Shown here in pieces: positions 42,622 through 51,594 of a DNA stretch of 64,000 nucleotides. The DNA is from JAKALX01 sp964508715 (lineage in GTDB: Bacteria; Chloroflexota; Dehalococcoidia; Tepidiformales; Tepidiformaceae): assembly GCA_964508715.1 (NCBI GenBank), contig CAZDUX010000005.1, forward strand, positions 62,001-126,000, written 5' to 3'. A program made the position numbers and the translations under genes. The notes under the pieces are model-generated. The model made no database searches. It was given only the letters and a program-made list of their open reading frames with translations, and was not told the origin of the DNA. Numbering within the stretch: the first letter of the stretch is position 1; each line of letters opens with the position of its first letter.

Positions 42622-43644
42622 ATGCCTTCCACTCGCACTCGGCGCACCCGCTCCCGTGAACCCATCGAGGAGTACCTCCTCTCCGAGCACCAGCTCGAGG
42701 AGATGTACTACTTCATGCTCCTTTCCCGGCGTCTCAACGAACGGATGCTCGCCCTCAACCGCCAGGGTCGTGCTGCCTTCGTCATCGCTGGCGCCGGGCA
42801 GGAAGCCGCACAGGTAGGCGCCGCTATGGCGATCCAGCGCGGCACCGACTTTGTCGCGCCCTACTACCGCGATCTCGGTGTCAACCTCGTACTCGGGATG
42901 ACCGCCCGCGAGGCTATGCTCAACCTTTTCGCCAAGCGCGATGACCCGAACTCCCATGGAAAGCAGATGCCCTCGCACTGGGGCAACAGCGAACGCCGTA
43001 TCGTCACCCAGTCCAGCGTGGTCACCACCCAGTTCCTCCACGCGACCGGTATCGCCCTCGCTGCCAGGATGCGCAACGACCCGATCGTCGTCCTTACTTC
43101 CTGTGGCGAAGGCTCTACCTCAAAGGGTGATTTCCACGAAGCGCTCAACTTCGCCTCGATTCACAAGCTCCCCGTCATCTTCTACGTCGAGAACAACGGC
43201 TACGCGATCTCGGAGTCGAACGAGAAGGAGATGGCTATCCCCCACGTTGCTGACCGCGCCCGCGGCTACGGGATCCAGTCGGCCGTTGTCGATGGCATGG
43301 ACTGCATCGCCGTCTACCAGAATGTGCGTCCCGCCGTCGACCAGGCACGCCGTGGGAGCGGCCCGTACCTCATCGAGGCCAAGTGCTACCGGCTCTGGGC
43401 CCACTCCAGCGACGACGATGACTCCCGGTACCGCACCAAGACCGAGCTCGAGGAGTGGACACGCAAGGACCCCATTACCACCTTCCGCACGCGTGTCGTA
43501 AACGATGGAATCTTCCCCCGCGAGGACCTCGATGAGATCGAGCAGCGTGTGGAAGAGGAGGTTCGCGACGCCACCCAGTGGGCAATGATGCAGCCCGATC
43601 CGCTGCCTGAAGATACCCTCGCCCACGTCTACAAGGAGTCCTAG
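42622..43644 (+). CDS. 2-oxoacid dehydrogenase E1 component, alpha subunit
   Basis: 340 residues. With the beta subunit it decarboxylates a 2-oxoacid using thiamine diphosphate. The ThDP motif runs GEGSTSKGDFHEALNFASIH to VIFYVENNGYAIS; VAPYYRDLGVNLVLGM and SRYRTKTELEEW (phosphorylation-loop region) are also seen. The pattern is closest to branched-chain or acetoin-type E1 alpha. The ATG at 42622 follows CGAGG; upstream sequence in the frame is not similar. First of three genes; no E3 is present. Confidence 0.92.
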   Translation: MPSTRTRRTRSREPIEEYLLSEHQLEEMYYFMLLSRRLNERMLALNRQGRAAFVIAGAGQEAAQVGAAMAIQRGTDFVAPYYRDLGVNLVLGMTAREAMLNLFAKRDDPNSHGKQMPSHWGNSERRIVTQSSVVTTQFLHATGIALAARMRNDPIVVLTSCGEGSTSKGDFHEALNFASIHKLPVIFYVENNGYAISESNEKEMAIPHVADRARGYGIQSAVVDGMDCIAVYQNVRPAVDQARRGSGPYLIEAKCYRLWAHSSDDDDSRYRTKTELEEWTRKDPITTFRTRVVNDGIFPREDLDEIEQRVEEEVRDATQWAMMQPDPLPEDTLAHVYKES

Positions 43645-43646
43645 CG

Positions 43647-44624
43647 ATGGCCACCATGACCGTCATCGAGGCGATCCGCTCCGCGCTCGATGAAGCAATG
43701 GCGAACGACGACCGTATCTTCATTATGGGCGAGGACGTTGAAACGGGCGGCGTCTTTCGCGCCACGGAGGGCCTCCGGGAGAAATATCCCGGCCGGCTCC
43801 TCGATTCCCCGCTCGCGGAATCGGGCATCATTGGTATCACCATCGGCGCGGCCCACTGTGGCCTGCGGCCCATCGCCGAGATCCAGTTTGCCGACTTCAT
43901 CCACAGCGGGTTCGACCATCTCTGCTCCGAAGCGTCGCGCTGGTGTTATCGCACCAACGGCGATGCCTACCTGCCCATGGTTGTCCGAACCCCCTGGGGT
44001 GGTGGTGTCCACGGCGGCCAGCACCATTCCCAGAGCATCGAGGCCTACTACACCCACATGCCCGGCCTCAAGGTCATTGCACCCGCTTTCCCTGCCGACT
44101 TCCGGTCGCTGCTCAAGGCCGCCATCGCCGACCCGAACCCCGTCATCTTCCTCGAACACAAGCGAACCTATCGCCTTTTCAAGCAGGAGATGGATGGCGC
44201 TCCCGCCGAGACGCAGATCGGTAAGGCCCGCGTCACCCGGCCGGGGAAGGACCTCACCATTTTTGCCTACGGGCTCATGCTCCACGAGTCTCTCGCTGCT
44301 GCCGAGATGCTGGCCAACGAGGGTATCGATGCCATGGTTGTCGATCTCCTCACCCTCCTCCCGCTCGATGTCGAGACCGTCCTCGAGTCGGCGAAGGCGA
44401 CCGGCAAGATCCTCGTCGTCCACGAGGACACGCTGACCGGTGGCTTTGGTGGTGAGATCTCAGCCCTTATCGCCGAACACGCCTTCGAATACCTGGACGC
44501 TCCGATCCGCCGCCTCTGCGGCCCCGATGTCCCGGCCATGCCCTATCACCACGCCATGGAGAGCTTCTTCATGCCCGACCGCGAGAAGATCGCCGCCGCG
44601 GCTCGCGATCTCGCCGCCTACTAG
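43647..44624 (+). CDS. 2-oxoacid dehydrogenase E1 component, beta subunit
   Basis: 325 residues. TVIEAIRSALDEAMANDDRIFIMGEDVE is the family N-terminus (quoted: MGEDVE). QFADFIHSGFDHLCSEASRW and RTPWGGGVHGGQHHSQS carry residues that close the ThDP site, and VHEDTLTGGFGGEI is the C-terminal transketolase-like segment. It starts two bases after the alpha subunit and is followed by E2. Confidence 0.95.
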   Translation: MATMTVIEAIRSALDEAMANDDRIFIMGEDVETGGVFRATEGLREKYPGRLLDSPLAESGIIGITIGAAHCGLRPIAEIQFADFIHSGFDHLCSEASRWCYRTNGDAYLPMVVRTPWGGGVHGGQHHSQSIEAYYTHMPGLKVIAPAFPADFRSLLKAAIADPNPVIFLEHKRTYRLFKQEMDGAPAETQIGKARVTRPGKDLTIFAYGLMLHESLAAAEMLANEGIDAMVVDLLTLLPLDVETVLESAKATGKILVVHEDTLTGGFGGEISALIAEHAFEYLDAPIRRLCGPDVPAMPYHHAMESFFMPDREKIAAAARDLAAY

Positions 44625-44637
44625 GGAGGACACGGCG

Positions 44638-46005
44638 ATGACCATCGTCACCATGCCCCAGCTCGGTGAGAGTGTTACCGAGGGCACCATCCTCAAGTGG
44701 CTCAAGCAGCCCGGTGACTCCGTCGCCCTCGATGAGTCCCTCTGCGAGATCGAAACCGAAAAGGTCACCGCTGAACTCCCCTCGCCGTACGAAGGCACGA
44801 TGGGTGAGATCCTCGTCCCCCAGGGTGAGACCGTCCAGGTTGGTGTTGCACTCTGCGATGTCATCGAAGGAGCTGCTTCAGCCGTATCGGCCGACGGGCA
44901 CGCTGCAGCCAGCCAGGCAGGTGCCAAACCGGGTGGTTGGTCTGGTGGCCCCATGGCTATTCCACCGGGCGACGCCGAGTCGGTCACGTCTGGAATTGTT
45001 GGCATCGCCAAGGGCTTCAAATCGCCCGCTCCACCGCCGGCAGCCGCTGCGATCGTAAGTAGCGGCGCACGCTACGGGCCTGACTCGCGTGAGCGGTTCT
45101 ACTCCCCGGCTGTCCTTCGTCTCGCTTCCGAGCACGGCATCGACCTCACCGGTCTCGCCGGGAGCGGTATCGGAGGCCGCGTCACCCGCAAAGACGTCGA
45201 GAAGGCGATCGCCGCTTCTGTCTCTGCCCCGCCGCTGCCGGCCGTTACGATCACTGCTCCACCTGCACCTGCTCCCGGGGTCATGCAGTCATCCGGGGCT
45301 CCTGGCCGCACACCGCCTGACGGCCGTTACGAGGTCGTCGAGTTCTCGGCCACCCGCCGAACCATCGCCGAGAATCTCGAGCGCTCGAACCTTGAAGCTC
45401 CCCAGGCATGGACGATGGTCGAGGCGGACGTCACCGGTCTCCTCGCCCTCCGCAATCGCGAGAAAGAGCGTGTCCTCGCCGAGGAGGGGGTCGAGCTCAC
45501 CCTCCTTCCCTATTTTACCCGGGCCGTTTGCGATGCCCTCCGCGAGTACCCCGCGCTGAATGCCCGGTGGGAGGGTGACGAACTTCGGCACTATCGCGCT
45601 CTCGACATCGGGATCGCCATTGCCAGCGAGGCTGGTCTCGTTGTCCCCGTCATCCATGGAGCGGGCGACCTGAGCGTCGTCGGCCTTGCGAAGCATATTG
45701 CCGACCTCGCCGGCCGTGCTCGCGCTCGCAAGCTTCGAATTGAGGACATCGAAGGCGGGACGTTCACCGTCGACAATACCGGCGCATTCGGGTCGATTAC
45801 GTCGAAACCGATCGTGAACTACCCGCAGGTCGGTATCGTCACCATGGAGCGTGCGGTCAAGCGCCTGGTCGTTCTCGAAAACGATGCCGTTGCCATCCGC
45901 TGGATCATGAACGTCTGCCTGAGCTTCGACCACCGCGCGCTGGATGGCCTCGAGGCTGGCGGATTCCTTGCAGCGCTCAAGCGCCACCTTGAATCCATCG
46001 CCTGA
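44638..46005 (+). CDS. 2-oxoacid dehydrogenase E2 (lipoyl acyltransferase)
   Basis: 455 residues. Residues 1-78 are a lipoyl domain with the lipoylated Lys in EIETEKVTAE. An Ala/Pro linker leads to a peripheral-subunit-binding domain at about 145-185 (YSPAVLRLASEHGIDLTGL). The acyltransferase core ends with the catalytic SFDHRALDG motif. TAGGGAGGACAC lies just before the ATG. It forms the core of the complex with the two E1 subunits; the dihydrolipoamide dehydrogenase must be encoded elsewhere. Confidence 0.95.
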   Translation: MTIVTMPQLGESVTEGTILKWLKQPGDSVALDESLCEIETEKVTAELPSPYEGTMGEILVPQGETVQVGVALCDVIEGAASAVSADGHAAASQAGAKPGGWSGGPMAIPPGDAESVTSGIVGIAKGFKSPAPPPAAAAIVSSGARYGPDSRERFYSPAVLRLASEHGIDLTGLAGSGIGGRVTRKDVEKAIAASVSAPPLPAVTITAPPAPAPGVMQSSGAPGRTPPDGRYEVVEFSATRRTIAENLERSNLEAPQAWTMVEADVTGLLALRNREKERVLAEEGVELTLLPYFTRAVCDALREYPALNARWEGDELRHYRALDIGIAIASEAGLVVPVIHGAGDLSVVGLAKHIADLAGRARARKLRIEDIEGGTFTVDNTGAFGSITSKPIVNYPQVGIVTMERAVKRLVVLENDAVAIRWIMNVCLSFDHRALDGLEAGGFLAALKRHLESIA

Positions 46006-46008
46006 CGA

Positions 46009-46737
46009 TCACTTCCGCAAGATCGCCCCCAGTTGGCGGATAGCCGCGGGCATCCGTGGTCCATACCACCAGAGTAGTTTCCCATCGACCACCCGCGCTG
46101 GCGCGACGCTCTTGAACATCGCCGCGTCGGAAGCCTCGAACGGATAGGGCTCGTCCGGCAGGAGCACGAGTTCAGGCCGCAGCCCCTCGATGGCATCGAT
46201 TGACACCTCGGGGTAACGAACGTGGCCGGCAAGGACGTTCACGCCACCGCAGCGTTCCAGCAGGTCGTTTCCATAGGTCGCACTCCCGAGCCCCATCAGT
46301 GGCTCCTTCCAGATCGCCACGAAGACCGGCCTGGCTGTGCCATGGGTGGCCACCTCTGCGAGGGCCGTCTCGGTCGCGAGGGCCAGTTCCCCGGCCTTCT
46401 CTTCCGCTTCAAGCAACCTTCCGATTTCGCGCACCATCGCCACTGCCTCGGGCACGGAGTTCGGGTCCGTCAGCAGGACATTGAGGCCCGCCGCCTCCAG
46501 CTCCTCGATATCCTCCTTTCGGTTCTCTTCCCGGTTCGCGATAACGACCTCCGGCCGCAGTTCGATAATTCGCCGCACCTTCGGGTTCTTGGTCCCCCCG
46601 ACGATCTCCACCCGTTCGACGGCGCCGGCCGGTTCCGTGCAGAAGCGTGTTCTTCCTGCCAGCCAGTCGCCCCTTCCCAGCCACCACATGAGCTCCGTCA
46701 GGCTTGGTACGAGCGATACAATCCGTTTTGACGCCAT
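46009..46737 (-). CDS. TroA/BtuF-like helical-backbone metal receptor without signal peptide
   Basis: 242 residues. RIVSLVPSLTELMWWLG, VEIVGGTKNPKVRRIIELRPEVVIA and YPEVSIDAIEGLRPELVLLPDEPYPF are typical of the BtuF/FhuD cobalamin and siderophore-binding fold. The protein starts directly with the first strand and has no signal peptide or lipobox, so it is probably cytoplasmic or exported by another route. No permease is adjacent. It converges on the E2 gene. Confidence 0.82.
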   Translation of the reverse strand: MASKRIVSLVPSLTELMWWLGRGDWLAGRTRFCTEPAGAVERVEIVGGTKNPKVRRIIELRPEVVIANREENRKEDIEELEAAGLNVLLTDPNSVPEAVAMVREIGRLLEAEEKAGELALATETALAEVATHGTARPVFVAIWKEPLMGLGSATYGNDLLERCGGVNVLAGHVRYPEVSIDAIEGLRPELVLLPDEPYPFEASDAAMFKSVAPARVVDGKLLWWYGPRMPAAIRQLGAILRK

Positions 46738-46772
46738 CGTCCGAGCCTACTGCCTCTGACGGTGAACGCGAA

Positions 46773-46803
46773 ACAGCCCCGGGAACCTCTTCCGCGGGGC
46801 TGT
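46773..46803. terminator. Terminator hairpin downstream of htrA
   Basis: ACAGCCCCG pairs with CGGGGCTGT (9 bp) around a 13-base loop. On the - strand it follows the HtrA gene and ends CTGTTT; it also separates it from the TroA-like gene. Confidence 0.6.
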
Positions 46804-46826
46804 CTTAGGGAGCGAGCGAATGCGTA

Positions 46827-48011
46827 CTACTGGTTCGTGTTCGTCCCCAGCGTGATATCGAGGTTCATCTTCTTCCCGCCGCGATAGATCTCGACCGATA
46901 CCTTCTCGCCAGGGTGGTGCTTGATCAGCGCTACGGCAAGCTCCGATTCATCCGCGATTGCCGTGTCGCCGATCTTCGTGATGACATCACCAGGCTTCAT
47001 ACCGCCCCTTTCGGCCGGCCCGCCACCCACAACCGACGTCTGCGTCTCGATGCCGTTTACCGTTCGGACCGTCTGGGTCGTGGTCGGGAGGTAGACCCCC
47101 GCGGTCCCATCCGGGATTCCCAGCTCCCTGGCCTTGGCCGGCCGGAGTGCCTCGAAGTTCCCGATCCCCAGGAATCCGCGATTCACCTTGCCGTCGGTCT
47201 TAATTGACTCGTAGACCGCTTTCACCGTATCGGCGCCCACGGCGAATCCGATTCCCGGTGCGATTCCGCCTGTCGTATTGTCCGGGGCGATCGCGGTATT
47301 CACCCCAATCACGTTTCCGTACATGTCGAGCAATGGCCCGCCACTGTTGCCATGGTTGATCGCTGCATCGGTCTGGATGGCTCCGAGCACTGCTGACGAC
47401 TCCGAGATCGCACGGTTCTTCGCGCTCACGATGCCCTTGGTCACGCTGAACGATGGACCCTCGCCCCCCTGCAGGTCGAGCGCGAAGCCAATCGCCACCA
47501 CATCCTGGCCGACCGTGACGTTCTCGAGTTGCCCGATGGGCAGCGGTTTCAGGTTCTTCGCATCGATCTTGATGACCGCCAGGTCGCTCTTCGTGTCGCT
47601 TCCTACCACCTTGGCCGGATAGGTTGCACCGTCGCTCGTCGTGACGGTGATACCTGTCGATGAATTGCCGCGCGCCCGCGCACCATCGATGACGTGCTGA
47701 TTCGTCACGATGTTCCCATCACTGTCGGCAATGAAGCCTGTGCCGACGCCGGTACCGTTCACCAGCGTTGTCTCAACGCGCACGACCGATGCTTCCGCGT
47801 ACTTCACGAGCTGGGCCGTCGTCATCTCCGTGCCTGTCTGGGCCCGTACGGTCGCTGCAGCCGGCGGCTGCGCGGAAGCAGTGGTTGCGCTCGATCCGGT
47901 TGTGTTTGTGGTAGTGCTACCGCCGCTCGCCGTATTCGATGAGCACGCGGCGCCGAATACCAGGGCCAACGCGGCGAGAGAGACCGCGGCAGGACGCATG
48001 AAGCTGGCCAT
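46827..48011 (-). CDS. HtrA/DegP-like serine protease with one PDZ domain
   Basis: 394 residues. The start at 48011 has a GGAG site; the longer open frame to 48482 has no similarity. A signal segment (VSLAALALVFGAAC) ends in a possible lipobox Cys, followed by a Ser/Thr linker. The trypsin-like triad is His in TNQHVIDG, Asp in SDLAVIK and Ser in GNSGGPLLD. A PDZ domain fills the last 110 residues (SVVGGGPAERGGMKPGDVI). It is an envelope quality-control protease. It is monocistronic with its own terminator. Confidence 0.92.
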   Translation of the reverse strand: MASFMRPAAVSLAALALVFGAACSSNTASGGSTTTNTTGSSATTASAQPPAAATVRAQTGTEMTTAQLVKYAEASVVRVETTLVNGTGVGTGFIADSDGNIVTNQHVIDGARARGNSSTGITVTTSDGATYPAKVVGSDTKSDLAVIKIDAKNLKPLPIGQLENVTVGQDVVAIGFALDLQGGEGPSFSVTKGIVSAKNRAISESSAVLGAIQTDAAINHGNSGGPLLDMYGNVIGVNTAIAPDNTTGGIAPGIGFAVGADTVKAVYESIKTDGKVNRGFLGIGNFEALRPAKARELGIPDGTAGVYLPTTTQTVRTVNGIETQTSVVGGGPAERGGMKPGDVITKIGDTAIADESELAVALIKHHPGEKVSVEIYRGGKKMNLDITLGTNTNQ

Positions 48012-48267
48012 GGGTGCAACTCCGAAGAGAGATTTCCTTTGCAGTGTCACGCATATCCCGGGAATACGTCGTAAACCGAGTGCTCGCTGGGAAATTGCTG
48101 TGTAAAGGCTCGTCCGGCAGTTCGCCAGCCAGTCGCCGGCCCCGGCACTGAGACCCTCTTTTTGTGCCCCAAATACGAAGCCGGACCCGGCGATCCTCTC
48201 CACGTGGTCCTGAGAGCGCAGGGACTTGCCTTTGGCCCGTAGCGCTGACGTTGTGCATTTGGCAAGG
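48012..48267. other. Spacer between htrA and apbE
   Basis: 256 bases with no supported gene; should contain the htrA promoter. No clear motif recognised. Confidence 0.3.
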
Positions 48268-49131
48268 TCACCGCTCAAAGGTGATACCGTCACGCCCGAT
48301 GGCGAGGACCTCCACGCCGAACGAGGCGGCACGCTCTGCCGTCTCCACCCCGCCGATGAGGATCGCCTTCGCCCACACTTCCGCGCGCCAGGTCTCATCT
48401 TCCCACGCGGAAACCTGTACGAATGGTGAATCGCCCGGCAACCCGGTTCGCGGATCGACGAGGTGATGCGCTTCGCCACCACCCTCCGTGCGCCACCGCC
48501 GCTTCAACGAGGTTGATGTCGCAAGCGATCCCGTCATCACCCCCTGCCACGCATCACCTTCTCCCGGCAACCCTTCGACTGCGACGAGCCAACCGTCCGG
48601 CTGATTCTCGTCGCTTCCCTCACAGCGCAGGTCGCCCCCGGCGTTGAGGAACAGGTCCGGGTAGCGGCTGCTTAGTGCCTCTATGGCGAGGTCAACCGTC
48701 CAGCCCTTCACGATTCCGCCGAGATCCATCTGCCCGGCGCGCAGGCGCACCCGGTCCCCATCGAGCGCGAGCGCGTGGCGGAGATCGGGCACGTCCTGGG
48801 CCACCGGCTGTCCGCCGCTCACCTGCTCGAAGGTCCGGTCATATCCGGCTGCCCGCAACGCCGGTAACACCATCGGGTTGAAGAGCCCGGCAGTCAGTTC
48901 CGACGCCTCGATTGCCATCCGGCAGCAGCGGGCGAACGTCGCATCTTCTACTTCCGCCCCGCGGTTGAGCTGCGAAAGCAGGCTCGACTCCCGAAAGCGT
49001 GAGAACCGTTCCTCCTGTCGCTCGAACAGTAGCCGGACATTCAAGAATGCGTCTGAGGGCGCCGTCTCGCTCACCACGCTGACGTCGATCTCCGTATTCA
49101 TCGCGCGGAAGCTATCCCAGTGTTCGGCCAT
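48268..49131 (-). CDS. apbE: FAD:protein FMN transferase (ApbE)
   Basis: 287 residues. ApbE links FMN covalently to Ser/Thr of extracytoplasmic electron-transfer proteins, using FAD and Mg. Family segments are MNTEIDVSV, FSRFRESSLLSQLNRG, GLFNPMVLPALRAAGYD, the MDLGGIVKGWTVDLA substrate loop, FLNAGGDLRCEG and HHLVDPRTGLP with the metal-binding acidic residues near VWAKAILIGG. No signal peptide is obvious, which is unusual because many ApbE proteins are exported. It starts four bases after the histidine kinase stop, so it is the third gene of a response regulator / kinase / apbE operon. Confidence 0.93.
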   Translation of the reverse strand: MAEHWDSFRAMNTEIDVSVVSETAPSDAFLNVRLLFERQEERFSRFRESSLLSQLNRGAEVEDATFARCCRMAIEASELTAGLFNPMVLPALRAAGYDRTFEQVSGGQPVAQDVPDLRHALALDGDRVRLRAGQMDLGGIVKGWTVDLAIEALSSRYPDLFLNAGGDLRCEGSDENQPDGWLVAVEGLPGEGDAWQGVMTGSLATSTSLKRRWRTEGGGEAHHLVDPRTGLPGDSPFVQVSAWEDETWRAEVWAKAILIGGVETAERAASFGVEVLAIGRDGITFER

Positions 49132-49134
49132 CAG

Positions 49135-50412
49135 TTAATCCGCCGAAGGCAGCCGGACGACGAAGGCCGCCCCTTTGCCCGCAGTAGATTCCACCGAGAT
49201 CCGCCCGTGGTGAGCCTCTACGATCCATTTCGCAATTGCCAAACCGAGCCCGGAGCCTCCGGCGGCCCGCTTTCGTGCCTCATCTACCCGGTAGAACCGG
49301 TCGAAGATCCGCTTCTGGTGTTCCGGCGCGATCCCGGGGCCGGTATCTGTCACCCGAAGCTCGACCTTGCGGCCCGAGCGTTTGCAGCTCACGTCCACGC
49401 TGCCACCGGCGGGGGTGTACTTCAGTGCATTGTCCGCCAGGATCACTACCAGCTGTCGCAACCGCTGTACATCGCCATGAATCTCTGAACGTTCACACTT
49501 CGCCGCGAGCTCAACGCCGCGCATCTCCGCCAGCGCCCCCATATCGCGGGTTACCTCCTCCACCACCTCCGCGAAATCCAGCTTCATCTTCGCGATGGTG
49601 ATGCGCCCCTCGTCCGCCCGTGCCAGCGTCAACAGGTCCTCCACCAGCCGTGTCATGTGCTCCGTCTCGCCGGCGATGGCCTCGAGCTGGTCGAGGTTCG
49701 CCTCCACCGTGGAGTCGGGGTGCCGCAACACGAGTTCGTTGTTCGCCTGGACGACGGCGATCGGTGTCCGCAGCTCATGCGAGGCGTCCGAGACGAATCG
49801 CCGCTGTGTCTCGAGCGCCTGCTTGATTGGGACCAGTGCCCGTCCGGCGAGCCAGAGACCCCCGGCCCCGGAAACCACAACCGCAGCCAGCCCGCCGAAC
49901 CCGAAGACCAGCGCCAGCCTCCGTAACTGCGAATCCCGTGGGTCGAGCGACCGCGCGACGAACAGGTAGAAGGTCTTTCCGTCCCGGTTATCGAGGCGAG
50001 AGGTCAGGACCCGGTAGCGGCTGTGCTCAGCACTGATGTCCTGCCACTCATCGCCCTTCCTCGCATCCTTGATCAGGTGGTCGAACTTGATGCCATCGAG
50101 ATCGACCTGGCGAGGATTCGAGATGACATCTCCCTTGGTGTTCGTTGAGACGAAGAAGACATCGGTCGAAATCGGCGCCTTCCTGCCATTATCGTGATGG
50201 TCATCGAAATCATCCTCACCCTGCACGAGGAGCGATGACAGCCTCCCCGGGTCGCCCGTAATCGCCTGCTGCGTCGCTTCGATTGATGACGTGATCTCCC
50301 GGTTCAGCGAGTGGCCGATGAGGATGTATGCCGCCACGCCAATGCTGATGACCGTGACTGCCATCGCCCCGGCAAACCAGAGTGCGAGCTTGAGCCTCGC
50401 GCGTGTGAACAC
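49135..50412 (-). CDS. Membrane sensor histidine kinase
   Basis: 425 residues. Membrane helix 1 (WFAGAMAVTVISIGVAAYILIG), an outside sensor domain of about 110 residues, and helix 2 (VFGFGGLAAVVVSGAGGLWLAG) precede the kinase core. The phospho-His is in FVSDASHELRTPIAVV; the N box is ILADNALKYTP, with VTDTGPGIAP and GSGLGLAIAKWIVE glycine boxes. The sensor domain has the odd stretch DDFDDHHDNGRK, which could bind a metal. The GTG at 50412 is chosen because it lies one base after the regulator stop. Confidence 0.93.
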   Translation of the reverse strand: MFTRARLKLALWFAGAMAVTVISIGVAAYILIGHSLNREITSSIEATQQAITGDPGRLSSLLVQGEDDFDDHHDNGRKAPISTDVFFVSTNTKGDVISNPRQVDLDGIKFDHLIKDARKGDEWQDISAEHSRYRVLTSRLDNRDGKTFYLFVARSLDPRDSQLRRLALVFGFGGLAAVVVSGAGGLWLAGRALVPIKQALETQRRFVSDASHELRTPIAVVQANNELVLRHPDSTVEANLDQLEAIAGETEHMTRLVEDLLTLARADEGRITIAKMKLDFAEVVEEVTRDMGALAEMRGVELAAKCERSEIHGDVQRLRQLVVILADNALKYTPAGGSVDVSCKRSGRKVELRVTDTGPGIAPEHQKRIFDRFYRVDEARKRAAGGSGLGLAIAKWIVEAHHGRISVESTAGKGAAFVVRLPSAD

Positions 50413-50413
50413 C

Positions 50414-51091
50414 TCAGTTCGCACGCAGTGCGTAGCCAACACCACGCACGGTCCGGATCAATTTCTCATCGAAGTCCCGGTCGATCTTGTTACGCAGGTA
50501 ATGGATATAGATGTCCACGATGTTCGATTCCGTCAGGACGTCATAACTCCAGATCCGGTCGAGGAGTTGCGAGCGCGTCATCACCTGCCCCGGGTGGCGC
50601 ATCATCACCTCGAGCAGCGCAAACTCCTTCGCGGTGAGCTCAATCCGCTTCCCGCCACGAATGGCCTCTCGCGTCTTGAGGTCCAGTTCCAGGTCGGCAA
50701 CCGTTAGCACCGAATCCAGGCCTGTCGCCATCTTCGCCCGCCGCGTGAGCGCTCGAACGCGGGCCAGCAACTCGGCCAGCGCGAAGGGCTTCACGAGGTA
50801 GTCGTCTGCACCTGAATCGAGACCCTGCACGCGGTCGGTTACCGCATCCTTTGCGGTCAGCATCAGGATTGGTGACTGGTTCCCCTTCGCCCGCAGCCGC
50901 TTTGCCACCTCGAAACCATTCATCGTGGGCAGCATCACGTCGAGCAGGATGAGGTCGTACTCCTCCGTCTGCGCCTGGGCGAACGCGTCTGCGCCGTCGT
51001 CCACCCAGTCCACCACGTGCCCCTCTTCCTCGAGCACGCGCCGGACAGCGTGTGCCAGCCGCGCTTCGTCTTCGACCAGTAACAGGTGCAT
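50414..51091 (-). CDS. OmpR-family response regulator
   Basis: 225 residues. The receiver domain has the acidic pair VEDEARL, phospho-acceptor Asp in LILLDVMLPTMNG, the Thr/Ser switch MLTAKDA and Lys in YLVKPFALAELL. The C-terminal winged helix (ELTAKEFALLEVMMRHPGQV, NIVDIYIHYLRNKID, IRTVRGVGYALR) binds DNA. The ATG at 51091 has no ribosome site; a CAGAAT box seven bases upstream suggests a leaderless start. It is divergent from the His/Asp-rich secreted protein, a likely target. Confidence 0.93.
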   Translation of the reverse strand: MHLLLVEDEARLAHAVRRVLEEEGHVVDWVDDGADAFAQAQTEEYDLILLDVMLPTMNGFEVAKRLRAKGNQSPILMLTAKDAVTDRVQGLDSGADDYLVKPFALAELLARVRALTRRAKMATGLDSVLTVADLELDLKTREAIRGGKRIELTAKEFALLEVMMRHPGQVMTRSQLLDRIWSYDVLTESNIVDIYIHYLRNKIDRDFDEKLIRTVRGVGYALRAN

Positions 51092-51216
51092 GCACACATT
51101 CTGGGCACATTCACCCCACTCGAACATGAGAGCTTTCCAATCCTCTCCCAATCCCCACCTTAGGTGCTGTCTCCAGACTCGACCTTCGAAATCAGCCAGT
51201 TGGGTGGAGGTATCTG

Positions 51217-51594
51217 ATGAACGGACGACTTGGAATCATCTCCGGAGCAGCCTTCTCCGGCGTCGTTGCCGCCGCACTCTTGATAGGCGGTGTCCCCGGT
51301 CTCGCCACCGACGACGACGACTTCGAAGCGGGCAATCGTGCCTTCGTTTCGGCCACAGACACCACGGTCGCGAACCAGGGCGGCGACACCGCAGGCTCAA
51401 TCGATGCCGCGAACAACGCCTTCCTCATTGAGAGCGGCAGCACAGCGTATAGCGACGGTTCTGCATACGACGATGACGACGACGACAAACATGACAAGGA
51501 AGACAAGCACGACAAGAAAGAGAAGCACGACAAGAAAGACAAGCACGACAAGAAAGACAAGCACGACGACCACGATGAAGAGGACGATGACTAA
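51217..51594 (+). CDS. Secreted His/Asp/Lys-rich repeat protein, probable metal binder
   Basis: 125 residues. A signal peptide (IISGAAFSGVVAAALLIGG) is followed by DDDDFEAGN, a neutral middle, and a C-terminal tail of hexapeptide repeats: KHDKED, KHDKKE, KHDKKD, KHDKKD, then an acidic end DDHDEEDDD. A strong GGTGGAGG site precedes the ATG. It is divergent from the response regulator and ahead of a small membrane protein and a haem membrane protein. Regular His and Asp suggest binding of divalent metal or haem; no family is recognised. Confidence 0.8.
   Translation: MNGRLGIISGAAFSGVVAAALLIGGVPGLATDDDDFEAGNRAFVSATDTTVANQGGDTAGSIDAANNAFLIESGSTAYSDGSAYDDDDDDKHDKEDKHDKKEKHDKKDKHDKKDKHDDHDEEDDD

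Noticed and set aside
48012..48482. N-terminal extension of HtrA upstream of 48011
   Set aside because: The added sequence is basic and Ser-rich without similarity, and would put a signal peptide in the middle of the protein; a ribosome site supports 48011.
51480..51570. Short direct repeats taken as a CRISPR array
   Set aside because: They are contiguous 18-base coding repeats with no spacers.
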